Source: Amblyornis subalaris (lineage: Eukaryota > Chordata > Aves > Passeriformes > Ptilonorhynchidae). From it: a stretch of 64,000 bases of DNA. Location of the stretch: the NCBI GenBank assembly GCA_018881555.1, contig JACAXG010000053.1, positions 2,035,210 to 2,099,209 of the forward strand, in the 5' to 3' direction. Shown in pieces: positions 39,621-52,487 of the stretch (within the stretch, counting starts at the first letter, position 1; every line of letters starts with the position of its first letter). The notes beneath the pieces were generated by a model, which saw nothing but the letters and a program-made list of their open reading frames with translations, was not told where the DNA came from and did no database searches. The position numbers and the translations under genes are program-made.

Positions 39621-40742
39621 TAACAGAAGCCAGTGAGAAAATATGACTATTATAAAAGAAAGACACATGAAAATACACTGGAATAAATAGAAAAAATGAT
39701 GAAAGGACTAAAGCACTAAGTTGATATTTTAGGTGACATTAGTATAACAAAGGCAATTAATAATACAAAAAATCACAAAATCACCAGAATGAAAAAGAAA
39801 TCCACTTGTCAAATTGAAAACAAACAACAGGAACATACCTTAGAAGGAGAATTTTTGTTTTTGCTTTTCCTATTGCATGGCCAAAATTTCAGTTTTCTGC
39901 ACACCTAAGTGAAGTGCTGGTCATACATAAATAAGTCTAACCCTAAGATGGAAAAGTGTCACTAAGGTGTGAGTGTCCAGCAGACCTTGTAAGTTGAACA
40001 GTTGGCCTAAATAATTGTTGTACATTCCATCCAACTGAACTATTCTATTCTAGTCTATGTTATTTTATCTTCTAACAAAAATGAGCTCTGCCTCTCAATA
40101 CATTTCAAACTCTGCTCGCTTTTAAGTAGAAAAATTATATTATAGGAACAGATGTGTCCTTCTTTCCAAGGGTCACAATTTGGCCTTTTGTATATGATAA
40201 TCCTTCAAAGTTACTTATGTCTTTTCCCCTCGGGATGTGTTTAAAAATTTACTGGAGTGCTTTCACCTTACTGTCTGTATCTTCCAGATGACATTTAAGT
40301 AAATATGAAAAAAGACAGTAAACCATAATATTTCAATTAACTATCTGTTCCATCAGCAATAACATCTCACCCTGACATACTGTCTCCAAGTATCTTCAGA
40401 GAAGATGAAACACTTTGTTTTCCAAATATCTGGATTTGATAAATCAAGAGAATAATTTACAACAAAAAGTGAATTGTTCACAATGCTTCCTGAGCTCTAC
40501 GGAAAACAACATATTATCTTTGAAATGTGTGCAACACATGTGACTTGCCCTTTATACTTTTAAACCATCTACAATACAATGTCTAATGCATTTATGAATA
40601 ATAACAACAAAACATTTTCTTGGGCTTTCTCATCTTTCGTTCCTTATTATGGCTTTGGTGCAACACCACAGGGAACAAAGCACAGCGAAATAGAAATATT
40701 TACTTAAATGCAGCATAAAGAAAACAGTCNTATGAAGCATAC

Positions 40743-40889
40743 CTGTAGCACCTTCCACCTCGTGTTCAAGTCTTCCACACAGCTGAGATTGTACTGGGAG
40801 AGTTGAATATCGGGGGGAGTGAAGCGGTGAGCGAGCTCATTGACGTGATGCACCTTTTCTTTAAGGGGTACCAGTTCTGCTCGATAAAC
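40743..40889 (-). CDS. DMD: Dystrophin exon 60 (spectrin repeat 24, helices B and C)
   Basis: This is a 147 bp exon of exactly 49 codons, phase 0 at both ends, matching human exon 60 in length. It was found by reading the minus strand for the continuation of exon 59, and it is too short to stand out as an open frame. The translation starts VYRAELVPLKEKVHHVNELA, continues HRFTPPDIQLSQYNLSCVED and ends LNTRWKVLQ. The human counterpart has the same core (PLKENV.HVNDLA, DLNTRWKLLQ). The acceptor is TTAATTCACACAG; the donor is CTACAG followed by GTATGC. It supplies the second half of helix B and most of helix C of the last rod repeat, with the conserved helix C tryptophan in NTRWK. One change from the human sequence is a glutamine where human has proline in the B-C loop (LSQYNLS against LSPYNLS). 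Confidence 0.97.
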
Positions 40890-42849
40890 CTGTGTGAATT
40901 AAATATAAATTTATATAAATATAAGACCTAACTTCAAAGACTATTGGCTCTACCAGTTGATTACTAACTTAAAGATATTACACGCCAAGCTGAAAGAGAG
41001 GAATATATTGGTCATGATACAGTTACCAGTCTGTTTATTTAACTTCATATGGACTTTAGGTCCCATGTGTAAGGCACAGCATTTCAGAAGGTGGCATGAA
41101 TCTGGAACCTTCACAGCCATTTTTGGCCAGTTAAGCCAAATTTCCCACCAGCACACTCCCTGGGACGTGCACTGCAGAGCACACTTGTCTCCCGCCTTGT
41201 CCTTTATGTGTGTGTAGCACGTGTTCCTTCAGGGTGGGTGGGAGTGATGAGTACTGTTTGACACAGGAAAACAGAGGGAGACAGCTGTTCCCAAATACAA
41301 CCAATGAAAAAAGAGAAGTAATCATATAACTATTACAGACCCCAATAAGGCCATGATTTTACCCTGGGTATCTTGTGTATTACAAATAAAAAGGTTAATA
41401 ATGGGAAGTCCAAAAAACACCTCAAAACAAAACAGAGAGAGAGAAAAAGAGAAAAAAAGATTGCTATGAATCCCAAACTGACTTACATGACTCATATTTA
41501 AAAGAAAAAACAAAATAATGTCTTTTGCAAGATAACCTTTAAAACAATATATAAGAGCAGTCTAGCTAATTATCTCAGTAATGCATGTGAAAACTAGAAA
41601 CTGCTAGTTATAAGTTTCTCCTTTTTAAAATCAACAACCTGATGTGATGTTTCCATGATGCATCTGGGTACATTCAGATAAATTCAGGGCACCATGACTT
41701 TATCAAAGAGAGGAATCTCTATGTAGATCTTCCACTGCTCCATATTTATCTTTTCTAAGGAGACATTTATGAATCTTTAATGTGATAAAATATATCAAAA
41801 TGTAACAATGAGTCATTTCTAAGGGACAAATTCTGTCATTCTCAGGAGCATGTTTTATTGCCATATGATGTCTGCACACAAAGGCAGAATAATTTACTTG
41901 CTATATTAGTCTGTTCTCAAGCTCCTTTCTCTCAGCATTTTTAATACAAACCACATGTGGTCTGCATCTCATTTTAGATCATCAAATAACCTGAAATTAT
42001 TGCCTAGTAATCTTTTCACCAACACATGATGCAAAATAAAGTAAAAAAGGCCCATCCAATAACTCAATGAACCTTAAGAATAAATAACATGAAGACATTT
42101 ATAGACATTAGAATGCCATGAAGAGCACTAAAGGTAAACATAATTTAAAAATTTTTCCTCAAATGTCTTTTAATACCAGACTTGGCTTCCATCAATTATG
42201 TTAAATTACCCCACAGCACAAGGAGTTAGACTGACTTAAGTAGTACTTGTACAGTGAATGACTGTAATGATCAATCTATAAAATGCACCATCAGAAGGGA
42301 TGTGCGTTTTGTAAAGGAAGTGCAGAGAACTGTGCAAGTGCCACGATGTGAGAGAAGATGCATCCATCAAGTTCATGACATAACAGTTGACTTCCCCATT
42401 TCACCAGTTTTATACCACTGGAGTACTGACATTACTGGAGAGAACTGATTTACAGTTTAGTGCTGAGCAAGGTCTGAAATACAAAGAAAAGGAAGAGAGC
42501 TCACGTTTGGTTTTACCCCAGGGACTTTTATATGTGCTCACCCTGAACTTTTTAGTTGGCAATTGAGTTCAGAGAACAAACAACATGCTTTAAAAGTAGA
42601 CATCTGTTGTTGTAAGGTAATGGCCTCAAAGGCTGAAGAAATATATATGCCACTATGTGAACACTTCACTTACAAATAGCTGTTTAACTGCATTTTTTTT
42701 CCTGTGATCTGCTAGTTTTATGGCCCAAGGTCCCTGGTCATGACTCTGTGACTTATACTTGGGGTGATCAACTCAGTTCCTCCAGTGTTGCTTGGTTTCC
42801 AAGATGAGAAAANACCTGTCAGCTAGTGTCACCAATGACCCCGTTGCAT

Positions 42850-42965
42850 AAAAATATAAATATACACGTGTATATATTTAGATATATTATAATATAAAAT
42901 ATATAATAAAGGTAATATAGAATAAAAATTAAATACAATACATATATATATTAAAAAACCCACTG
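42850..42965. repeat. AT-rich low-complexity stretch
   Basis: A run of imperfect ATATA and AATATA motifs over about 115 bp, with a short palindrome around ATACACGTGTAT at its start. Confidence 0.85.
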
Positions 42966-45189
42966 ATAGAATAAATGCAGATCAATACATGCAAAGATCA
43001 GTTCCCACACTACAATGCACTTTAAAGCAGTTCCTGTATCAAATCAAGTTAATTTTCTATTATTTTTAGGGGATTAGGATGAGATTTTTGATTGAAAAAC
43101 TTCACTGCTTAAGCAAAGTACACAGACCTTATCAAGCATTTGTTTTTAAACATATATTTAAGTATTTGGCTGATTTCAGACCAATTATTTGCACCCGCAC
43201 GTGGACTTGAAAGTACTGGTCTCACTTGAATACCAACATAAATGATTAGATAATTCTCACAATCATTATGCCTAAATTAAGATGAAATAGAAAATCCTTC
43301 ATAATNAGTCAGCATGTTTTTTGATTGTAAGTTATTTTACAGACCAGAAAGGCTATGGCACAGAAGCAAGTCACACCAAAAGAAATGAAATCATAGAAAG
43401 AGACACGGAAGTAAAGAAGAAAACTCATCTTCTGCCTCCTCTTCAATCAATGTCTTTATTAATTGCTTTTAGTGCCGCAAGAATAACAATTTTTGCAGTG
43501 TGATACTAATTTTCCAATGCACAAAATACAGCAGCTTTTGCCTTTAAATTTGATAGTCTGTATTTTATTATTACTGAGCCTGAATTTTTGCTAGTGTTTT
43601 TATTAGTTGAACAAATCCAAACATGATAAAGAGCAAGAACAAAAAAAAGGAATGCTAGTCAATGAACAGCTATCTAATTAATGCCAGTAAGCTTACAATG
43701 AAAAAACTGTANACAGAAAAGAGAAAAATAATCATAGAAAGATTTTGCATACTATATTGTATTATCAAGAAGTCAGCAACTATAAATGTTCTTTAAGCAA
43801 CAGTTCATCACAGACAACCAGTCCATCAGTTAACATACATTATTTTAGAACTAAGCATCTGTAGAAGCAGAAATTCAGAATTTTTACTGGAAATGTGTTA
43901 CAGATATAGTTCTGTTTTTAATAACTGGTTTGTATAATACAAGACTGATTTTGTCTACTTTTTTCTCCTTCTGCATAAAGACCACTACACATGTAACAGG
44001 TTTATATAAAAAAAAATAACAGAATTATATCGTTGGTAATTTAAAAACAAACATACATGGTGATTAGTAGTGTACTACTACCACAAGGCGACGTACCCAT
44101 TAAATTGCTCAGAGTGCAAATGAGTTCACAGTATGAACAACGACAGGACAACCAGCCCCAAATTATCTTCATTATGAGTGTCCTTATGAAAGGAAGAATT
44201 TCAATGGTTTGTGATACTGTAGGTGGTAGATTGGTTTTTAAATGATCCGTACAGTCTTGTTAGAAAATATTTCAAAATGCCTTGGAAAATGAGCAAGGAC
44301 TCTAGAAGACACATACCACAGACACCATAACCAGACAAGTATTAAAAGTCTAGAGAACAGATAGTGGCCATAATCAGTCAGATGAAAAGCTCATCTCACC
44401 CAGTCCCTTGTCTGATAGTAGCCAATACAANTGCTTAAGGAAGAAGGCAAGGGAAAGCATCAGCTTCCCTGTTCCTTGCTGTGCTCTTCCAGCTCAGCAA
44501 CTTGAGCCAGAAGCTGTATTTCTTATGGCATAGAGATCATGATGGAATCTTTTTCCATGAAATTACATACTTGATTTTTGGAATAACATAGGCTTTTATG
44601 ATCCAAAATACCCTATGGTAAGCTCAATATTTAGATTAAAGTTTTTGGGTTTGTTAAATCTTTCTCTAGAGACCCACTTGAGACCTTTCCTAATTGTCAG
44701 CTCACAAGAGACAGAGATAAGAGACAGACATCAACCATTCCTAGTGGATTTTGTGCTGTGGCAGGATGTGCAAGACCTATATCATATTTTTTCCTTCTTT
44801 ATGTTTAGGATGCAAAGACTGAGATATATTTGATTAAATGTGGATATCTACAAGGTATTTACATCTGAGCAAGTTGCCTTTATATTTACATGGTGCCTTT
44901 ATATTCCATAGCTAATCAAAACCAGCAGCTGAACAGAATGTAACNTTTTACTATAGGCTGGCAGGAATCATATTCTGAATTGCAACAACAGAAATGAGCA
45001 GATGCTCATTGACTGTACTGGGAGCCTAGACAACTAACTCANATGCAGACAGCTACCTGACACATGAGGAATAAGACAAACCCCACTCCAATGCCATTTA
45101 TTGTGTCCTTGGATACTTTTCACCTAGTCTGTTATAATCTCTTTTATANTGGGGATCCCAAGCACCTTCTACTATATATATGATATAGG

Positions 45190-46230
45190 TAAATTAGGGA
45201 CTTACACCGTGGCATCATGATATTTTCTGCTTTTTCAGTAATTTTCAGTAATTCCTGGCATTTCATTGGGCTTTCTGAACAGTCCTAAGTATTGATGTGA
45301 TGTTTTCAGAAGACTGTCTGTTATGATTCCAAGACCTCTTTTGTGAGTGCTAAAGGAAGGTTTGAAAGGCCTGAAGAGCTTATTATTGTGCATTCAGAGT
45401 TGGGGTTCCTTTTTCCACATTTTGCTTGAGATTTATCAGCATTTGGTTTCATCTGCCATCACTTTGCTGCAGTCAGTACCGTGAAGGTTTTCTATAGCTG
45501 TTTGCAATCTGTCCTCACCTTAAGTACTTTGAACAGGATTGTACTATCAAAATGTGCCACTGCATTAACAACTTTCCAGCTCATTTATGTACATGCTGGA
45601 CAGAGTAGACCTTCTGGAGCATATAATCTTNCTCATTGGGAAAACTGACCTGTGCTTTTTGTTTTCCATCTTTTACAGGAAATTACCAGATAATTGGTTA
45701 TTTAGCCACCTGAAGAGCTTCTCTGTTATCTCACTGGAACTTAGTTTCTTTGCTGGAAGAATTTCTTAAAATCCTCAGCGAATGGCAAATGGCCTATACC
45801 CCTTTAAACAATATGCTCATATTTCCTTAAAGACACACTTGGAGATGTAAGGCTCACCTACTTTAACAAAATGTGTTGTCTCTTCTACAGAATATTCTTT
45901 CTCAGGTTTCCTGGTCTATAGGTGCACAGGCCTGACTACATGCACTATTTAAAAATTGTCACCATGTGTGTCCCCCATCATTCCTCATAAAACCCCTAAT
46001 TTTAAATAAGAAAACAGTGCTAATAGATACAGCTATTTTACACTTCCATGAGAACACTTGACCGAACAGCCATCTGGTTCTGGTGATTTAATGATCTTAA
46101 TCATGACAATTTGCTCTTTGTATTTTTGCTTCAAATAGCCTTCTTTGTTATTTTCTTCAGCCACTCCATCCTTCTAGGTCTTTATGAACCCATTTTGATG
46201 GTATAGATTGGTTCTCAGTATCCAGTGTAT
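45190..46230 (-). mobile_element. Ancient CR1/L3-type LINE fragment
   Basis: The plus strand matches the complement of an old amniote CR1/L3-like element that I know from turtle and crocodile sequence, in this order: ATGATATTTTCTG, GATGTGATGTTTTCAGA, ATTCCAAGACCTC, GCATTTGGTTTCATCTGCCA, CTGTTTGCAATCTGTCC, AGCTCATTTATGTACATGCT, and CATCTGGTTCTGGTGA near 46070. The order and spacing are kept across about 1 kb, but divergence is high. Similarity fades after about 46230 and is uncertain before 45190. Confidence 0.68.
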
Positions 46231-47027
46231 TGCCTTCATCCTGCCTTCACACACTTTGTCCTTTTGCTTTGTGCAGCTTTCTCTCTGAAAACTGAACGTG
46301 GCTGTGGTGGATTTTTCGGGTTATTTTTGTCCCTGCAGAGATGCTGACCTTTAGTTCATAATGATCCCCATTATGATAGCAGTGTTTTGAATTTGCAGTG
46401 CTCAGTACCAANCCAAATCTTTTCCCTACCAGTTATTCTCTTGGAGTTTCTTAACATGATGTATTTTCTATTTAGTGCCGGAACTTCAATTCCGAAAGGA
46501 TTTTAGGCTAGTGTCTGTAATTACAGACAGATTTCTAACATATTTTAGAAGATGCGGGATAAGCCTCCAAAATTATTTGCAAGTCCTTTTCTGCATATTT
46601 TCCATTAGAATTGTTTGTGCTTTGGCTATCCTATTCTAAGGCAGTAAAAGCCACCTGACAGCCCTCACCTCTTTCCAGGCTACCAACGTTATTAATGAAA
46701 ATTTGATGATTAGTTTTTTTTCAGATGTTTTTTCTTCCACATTTCACAGGCCATATGGGTGGTTTTATCCTCTCTTTTATTTAGGGAACCCTAACACACA
46801 CAGATTTTGGCTTTGGAAGGCTGCCCNATGTTCAAAAGACAGATAAAATAAAAAAATCAAGGTCTTTTATTTAAAGATTCACTAAAGCGAGATGGCTTTT
46901 GTCGATGCCATGAAAAGGTTTGGTTTTTCTTTTAGGATTCGTAAATCGGTTCCATAAAATCTGAAAGAAAATTCACTACTCATTTGAGTAGAAGAGTAAA
47001 AACCAAGCAAACAGGCTTATTTCAATA

Positions 47028-47118
47028 TCAATATTATATTATATATTTTATACTATTTATATATAATTATATTTATATATGCTTATATATAGATACATAT
47101 ATAATATACATTGTATAT
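47028..47118. repeat. AT-rich low-complexity stretch
   Basis: Imperfect TATAT repeats over about 90 bp. A 75-codon open frame across it is a composition artefact. Confidence 0.88.
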
Positions 47119-49211
47119 GCTTTGCTAGCTTCAGGGATTTTCTGTTGCGAAATTCATAACAAAGTTCAGGAAGGAACATTGACTCTACAATGTACATTTT
47201 CCATTTCTTAACTCCNCCTCTCCCTCAACCACATATGCAACTGCTTTCTAAAAAGTCAAACACAGACTTAAGGAATCCAACCAAAATTAAGTGGCTATAA
47301 CTTCTGGCTCACTGTTGTCAATGGAATAGTGTGAGTAAAGCTCATTAAACCATTTGGAAAATACCCTGAAGAGGAAGTGTATTCCCAGAACAGTACCTAC
47401 TCCTTATGCACAGAGACAACCTAAAATGCAGGCTGTTTTTTATTTATTGATTGCTACTGTAAAATATCTGTGGGTCATTAAAATTGCTTTTTTACTTTTA
47501 CTGTCCTTATTCCTACCGATCCTGCCACCTACCATATATGTTTAGATGTAGTACACAACAGAAAACCTCAGTGCCTTGTCAGAACAAATAGCAATTATGC
47601 AGCTGTATTAAGAGTATGAAATCATTGTTGCTCAGCTTTTGCCACACTGACAAAAGGAAAATAACAGCATGCGCATACAAAGTCATATATCCTTATGTAC
47701 ACCTCAGTAGTACTGAGATTGAGTTTAGCTATATTTGTCTTAAAAATTGTATTTGATAAACAGACAGTATCTAATAATTATTTATTTGCAATTGCTATGC
47801 AATTGTTCAATCTGAAACTTAAACCAAGCAATTAAGCTTTTCAATTATGATTTAAAATACAGCCAGTATTCCTATTGGCTCCTACTTATCTGAAACATTT
47901 CTGGAGTGAAAAATAGCTTGGGAGCAGATCCATTTTTTGTGTTATTTTGTCCTTTATGTGCCTTAACAACACTGGGACTTGTTAACATGTTCAGAAAAAT
48001 CTCTGTGAGACCACGTATGAACAATTACTCTGCCACTATTGTGTGATATTGTTTCTCAGCTATATTGTCCTCAGTCATCCTGAACACATTGGTAAAAATC
48101 AAGACTCATTAGCATTTCCCATACCCATGTGCGGAGGGACCATGAATCTCACAGTGCATTACACCACAATACCCTTCTCTTGTTGGAAAGAGGAGTTAGA
48201 GAAGGCTTTAAAGTTCGTTTCACTGATGCATCAAATAATTTAAGTGTTCAATGCCAGCTTCTGGAAATGAGTCTCTATCTATTTGGTTATGGATGAAACT
48301 GGCATGATGCCTGTCTAAGATGTTAAAGGCAATTTGGCATAATCTCTAGCTTTTTATTTCTCAAATTTTATGGACTGGCAATTATAGCAACACCAGCCTT
48401 TGATTTGAACACTATATTTGTGCTTAGAGCACAACACTGGAAATTGAAATTCATCCCAAAGTTAGTTTCCTCCAGAGACGATAAATCCAAGACCTCAGTA
48501 GGTAGTATTCTCTTTCATTAACATTCATTTTTACAAGCCTAAACCCAAGAAATTTAAAACATTTTTCTTAGCTTTTTAAAAAGGAAGGAAAAAAAAATCT
48601 AATACTTTGAAAATCATGAAAAGTCATCTCTAGTTTTCCAGCAANGGTTTTTACTACTTAGGCAGTTCATATCTAGACTTTATACAGGACTAAATATTGT
48701 AGCAGCTATATTTAGAAATCAAATGTTTTGTACTTAATAAAATTTTCAAGACCATGAAAGCTTGGACATGTACAAAAACTGAAGGCTAGAACACAAATTT
48801 TATACTGTTACTAGTGTTTAAATGCATAAAACTCTAAATAATTTTTGTATGTCTACTGAAAATCATTGCAAAGAGATGCACTAAAAAAGTGTTTTCATTT
48901 TCAAAAAACTCTAAACTGTCCGGAAAAATGTGCTGTAAAAATGAAAAAAAAACCCCAACAAAAAATTCTAAGTAGCAAAGCCTTATGAGTCATTAGATAG
49001 TTGGTTTGTTATTAATCTCCTGGTTTTGTGGGTGGGTAATATGGCTTTATTTATTGATGATTTTGTAGACAGGTTATAGCCTAGGAAGATTTAATCAATT
49101 ATTATAGCATGTCATTTCATTTGAAGATACTAGAAAGTCTAATTTTCTCTTAAAGGAAATGACAAATCGAGTACCAGATCCAGAACTCCTAAAAACAGTG
49201 TTGTTGCAGAA

Positions 49212-51250
49212 ACAGAATCACAGACTAGCTGAAGCTGGAAGGCAACTCTTGAGACCATCAAGCCCAGCCCCTCTGCTCAGAGGAGGGCTGGTTGCCCGGG
49301 ACCATGTCCNGTCAAGTTTTGAATATCTACAAGAACTGAGGCTCCACCACTTCTCTGTGCAACCTGTGNCAGTGTTTGAATACCCACAGGTGTCTCTTCT
49401 CATATTCAGGTAGAATTTCATGGATTTTAATTTGTGCCCATTGCCTCTTGTTCTGTCAGAGGACAATTCGGAGAAGGGTCCAGCTTTCTCTTNTTCATTC
49501 CCTCTCATCAGAAATTTATACACATCGGTAAGAACCTGGGCTGCCTTGAGTAACAAGGCTGAGCTGTCCCAATTCTCTCAGCCTCTCTTCACAGGAAGGT
49601 GCTTCAGTCCTGTAACCATATTTGTGGCCCTGCACTGGACTTGTTCCAGTGAAGTCCATACCTCTCTTGTACTTGGGACCCCAAAACTGGACCCAGCCCT
49701 CCAGGTGTGACCCAGGCTGAGCAGAGAGGAAGGATCACCTCCCTCAAACTGCTGGCAGTATTCTACCTAATGCACCCCAGTGCTTCTTGTCTTCTTTGCC
49801 ATGAGGGTAAGAGACTTAAAGATNAAAATTGCTTCAAACACTGTTAAGATCACTTTGCCCGCTATAGCAAACCATGCAAAAAAGCAACTGCTCATCTATG
49901 ACACAGAAGCCCACCCCCTCCTGAATATGTCTTCTGGATTCTGGAAATTTGGACTGAGTTAATCCACCTGACGGGAACTTGAGATAAGATACAGGTGGTA
50001 CTATTGTTCAGTTATCTCAGGTCTAAGGAAAGGTAAATGAGGCTGGGGAGAAGGATGTATCACTGCAAGGAGTCCATGGGAAGACCAGCTCAGTAAGTAT
50101 GCTCAAGGTTGGCTCTGGCTGGGTCTGGCAGGGCAGGCCATAGCCCACTGACTCAAGACAGGAGGCCACTGACTCAAAAGAAGAGACAGACCAAGCATGG
50201 GACTAATTAGCATTGGAAGCGAGGGAATCATTTAACCAATAGACTAAAAGAACTGTGTAGCGAATGAGCAGTGATTCCTTCGTTTGCTAAAATGTATAAA
50301 TGGTGAGAAGTTGAGTGACCTTGGGACCCCAACGCTGAGAAGCCCAAGGGGAGAGGACCAATGGGCCACTGGATCCACTGGTGAGGACTGTTTTCTGCTT
50401 GACCTGTCTCTCCCTCACTCTGTTTTTCCTCTCCCCCTCCCCCCTGCCCTTTTCCATTTCTTTCTCTCTCTCTATCTCACATTTTACTGTTAAATAAAAT
50501 CTGTACTATTGACTTTGGCATATGGTCTTTTTTGCACCTTAGTTCAGGGAGAGGCATCTCCTTAATAATTGTAAGAATCGGATCTTAACAGTGTGTTCCA
50601 GTCAGCTATTTGTCTACCAGGACCCTAAGGCTCTTCTCTGCAGAGTTGCTTTCTGGCCAATTGGTCTCGAGTGTGTACTGTTACCTGGGGCTCTTCCTCC
50701 CAGGACACAAGACTTGGCATTTCTCCTTGTTGAACTTCATGAGATTCCTCTTGGTGTAATTCTAGATGCTGTCAAGTCCATNTGAAGGACAGCAAACCAT
50801 CTGGTGTATTAGCTGTTCCTCCCACTTTTGTATCAACTGTGAACTTACNGAGGGTGAGCTTTGTCCCAGGGACCAGTTCATTAATGCAGGTGTTAAATGA
50901 TGTTGACCCAGGTTCAACCACTGTGATTCCTCACTTACGACTTGCCTCCAATGCAACTTTCTCATGCTTCATCTGCCTGGAGATGGTTTAAAAGATTAGC
51001 TGCTACTTCACCTTCCCAGGGATTGAGGTGAGGCTGAATAACCTGTAAGTCCCTGTGTTCTTCCTCCTGTCGTACTTGGAGGTGAGACTGACACTTGTTC
51101 TCTTCCAGGATGCAAGAATTTCTCCCAATAGCCATGACTTTTGACGACAATTGATAGTGGCNTCTCAGTAACGCCTGCCAACTCACTCAGCACTTCTGGC
51201 TGCATCCCATTAGGACTCAGGTATGACCAGAATTCTGAGCCTGAAAAGTC
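49212..51250 (-). mobile_element. CR1 LINE split by a solo LTR
   Basis: A CR1 copy in reverse orientation starts at its 3' end with GAATCACAGACTAGCTGAAG (49215-49234) and runs through familiar CR1 blocks: GGGCTGGTTGCCCGGGACCA, TTGTGCCCATTGCCTCTTGT and GGAAGGATCACCTCCCTC. Similarity stops near 49808 and resumes at about 50595 (GTCTACCAGGACCC, TTGAACTTCATGAGATTCCT, GGTGTATTAGCTGTTCCTCC). A further block at 51000-51230 (AATTGATAGTGG, GGCTGCATCCCATTAGGACT) corresponds to the reverse transcriptase coding part. About 300 bp of the usual CR1 seems missing around 50950-50990. The element is 5'-truncated, frame-broken and interrupted by the LTR at 49842-50590. Confidence 0.9.
49842..50590 (+). mobile_element. 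Solo LTR of an endogenous retrovirus, nested in CR1
   Basis: This 749 bp element starts TGTTAAGATC and ends GATCTTAACA, a perfect inverted terminal pair with TG...CA borders. It has a TATA-like TATAAAT at 50295-50301 and a poly(A) signal AATAAA at 50493-50498, in the order expected of an LTR on the plus strand. A long pyrimidine stretch lies at 50400-50480. No internal viral region or second LTR is seen. It interrupts a CR1 whose two halves resume on either side. The inverted match extends two to four bases beyond the TG/CA borders (49838-49851 against 50581-50594), and no clear direct target duplication is visible. The family could not be named. Confidence 0.82.
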
Positions 51251-52470
51251 CATCCCCGTATATGTTCCACCATGGATATTTCTGACACCTAGTATGAAGC
51301 AGATTTCAAGAAAAGGCCAACTGTGCCTACAGAGAAAATCTGTTTCCCTGGTCTATGAGCAGCACTTAAACAAGGCTGTGGCCTCATGCCAGCCTGACAT
51401 TTTCTTGAAGAATTCCCTCACACAGAAGAGTCTCCTGCTAGCACTGGCTTATATTCAACATCAATTCTCATACCTAGTGAAAGAGACAGGAAAGAACATC
51501 TGGCATCGTGAAGAAAATATGAGATGACTTAGGGAGAAAAGTTCTCCTGTGTCAGATGAATTTCTGTTGTGGGGAGGTTTTGTACAAGCAGCAGCTGCAG
51601 ATAAATCAGAGCAGGATCCATTTGCACAGTAAGGTGAATGGTTGCCCTACACCTGGGCCACAGCAGGTTCCCAGTGCTAACAGTTCCCTACATCAGCTCA
51701 CTTANTGTCCAGATAGAGAAGTATTCATGGGCCAGAGCATTTCTTCTGGTTTTATATTTAAAACCATAGAAGGCTGAACTGTCCCAGGACAGTTTTTTTT
51801 CATTCAAACTGGGTTAGTTTCTTCTTTGAGAGGTTTAGTGTATTCTGATTCAAATTTCATTGAAACCTGGGTTTGTCAGCNGCTAGCTCAATATGCTACA
51901 CTTAGCTTGCTTTTAAACTCACCCTGTATTTTTATTTGATTGTAGTGCTCCTGGGGACAAGCAGTGTCAAGACAAAATGGATTTCAACTGATTTAATTTT
52001 CCATCCTATATATTTTTATAAACTCAGAAATGACCAAGCAAGAGTGCACTACAGTAGAATATAAATCCTCTTCTGGGATAAAAATAGTTCAAACAGAAAA
52101 CACCAGGGGAGAAAGAAAATCAAATTCCCTTTAAGTCCTATCCCATTCTGAATTCTGTATTTCTGAATCAGTAAAACATTACATTTTTCAGAAGTTATTT
52201 CCTGCAATTTGGAAGACTAACTCAGTATTTCTTTAAAAATAAGGTCATTAAAATTTGAATAGAAGAAATGAAAAATGAATTAATGTCAGGTATTAATTTT
52301 CTTCTTTTCTGAACTGTCAAGGGAAAAAAAAACTATGATTTGTAGCAATGTTATACCTAGCAGAAAACATTTATTCATTAGGATGTGTAATTTAATAAAC
52401 AGAAGCACACTAATAAAGAGATGAACTTATCCTGAAACACAGATCACTTGGTTACTATAAATTTTGATCT

Positions 52471-52487
52471 ATTTATTTATTTATTTA
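52471..52487. repeat. ATTT tetranucleotide microsatellite
   Basis: ATTTATTTATTTATTTA, just over four units. Confidence 0.93.

Larger units (their letters stand above)
8305..40742 (-). other. DMD: DMD intron 60 (complete, 32,438 bp)
   Basis: This phase 0 intron starts with GTATGC at 40742 and ends with TTAACAG at 8305. It contains an eroded CR1 ORF2 fragment (15645-16400), a CR1 3' end (23365-23517), a TA microsatellite beside a CR1 tail (38089-38175), a possible LTR fragment (21370-21594), a CpG cluster (34457-34722), a purine-rich run (39421-39620) and a candidate ratchet splice site near 37343. Stretches 8330-15640, 16400-21370, 21600-23360, 23520-34440 and 34740-38080 contain no recognisable gene. 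A 155-codon open frame at 11926-12393 on the minus strand is unexplained and probably chance. Confidence 0.9.

Noticed and set aside
49159..51527. Several open frames of 60-128 codons
   Set aside because: They cross decayed CR1 and LTR sequence or their edges, switch frame and contain ambiguous codons. None encodes a recognisable intact protein.
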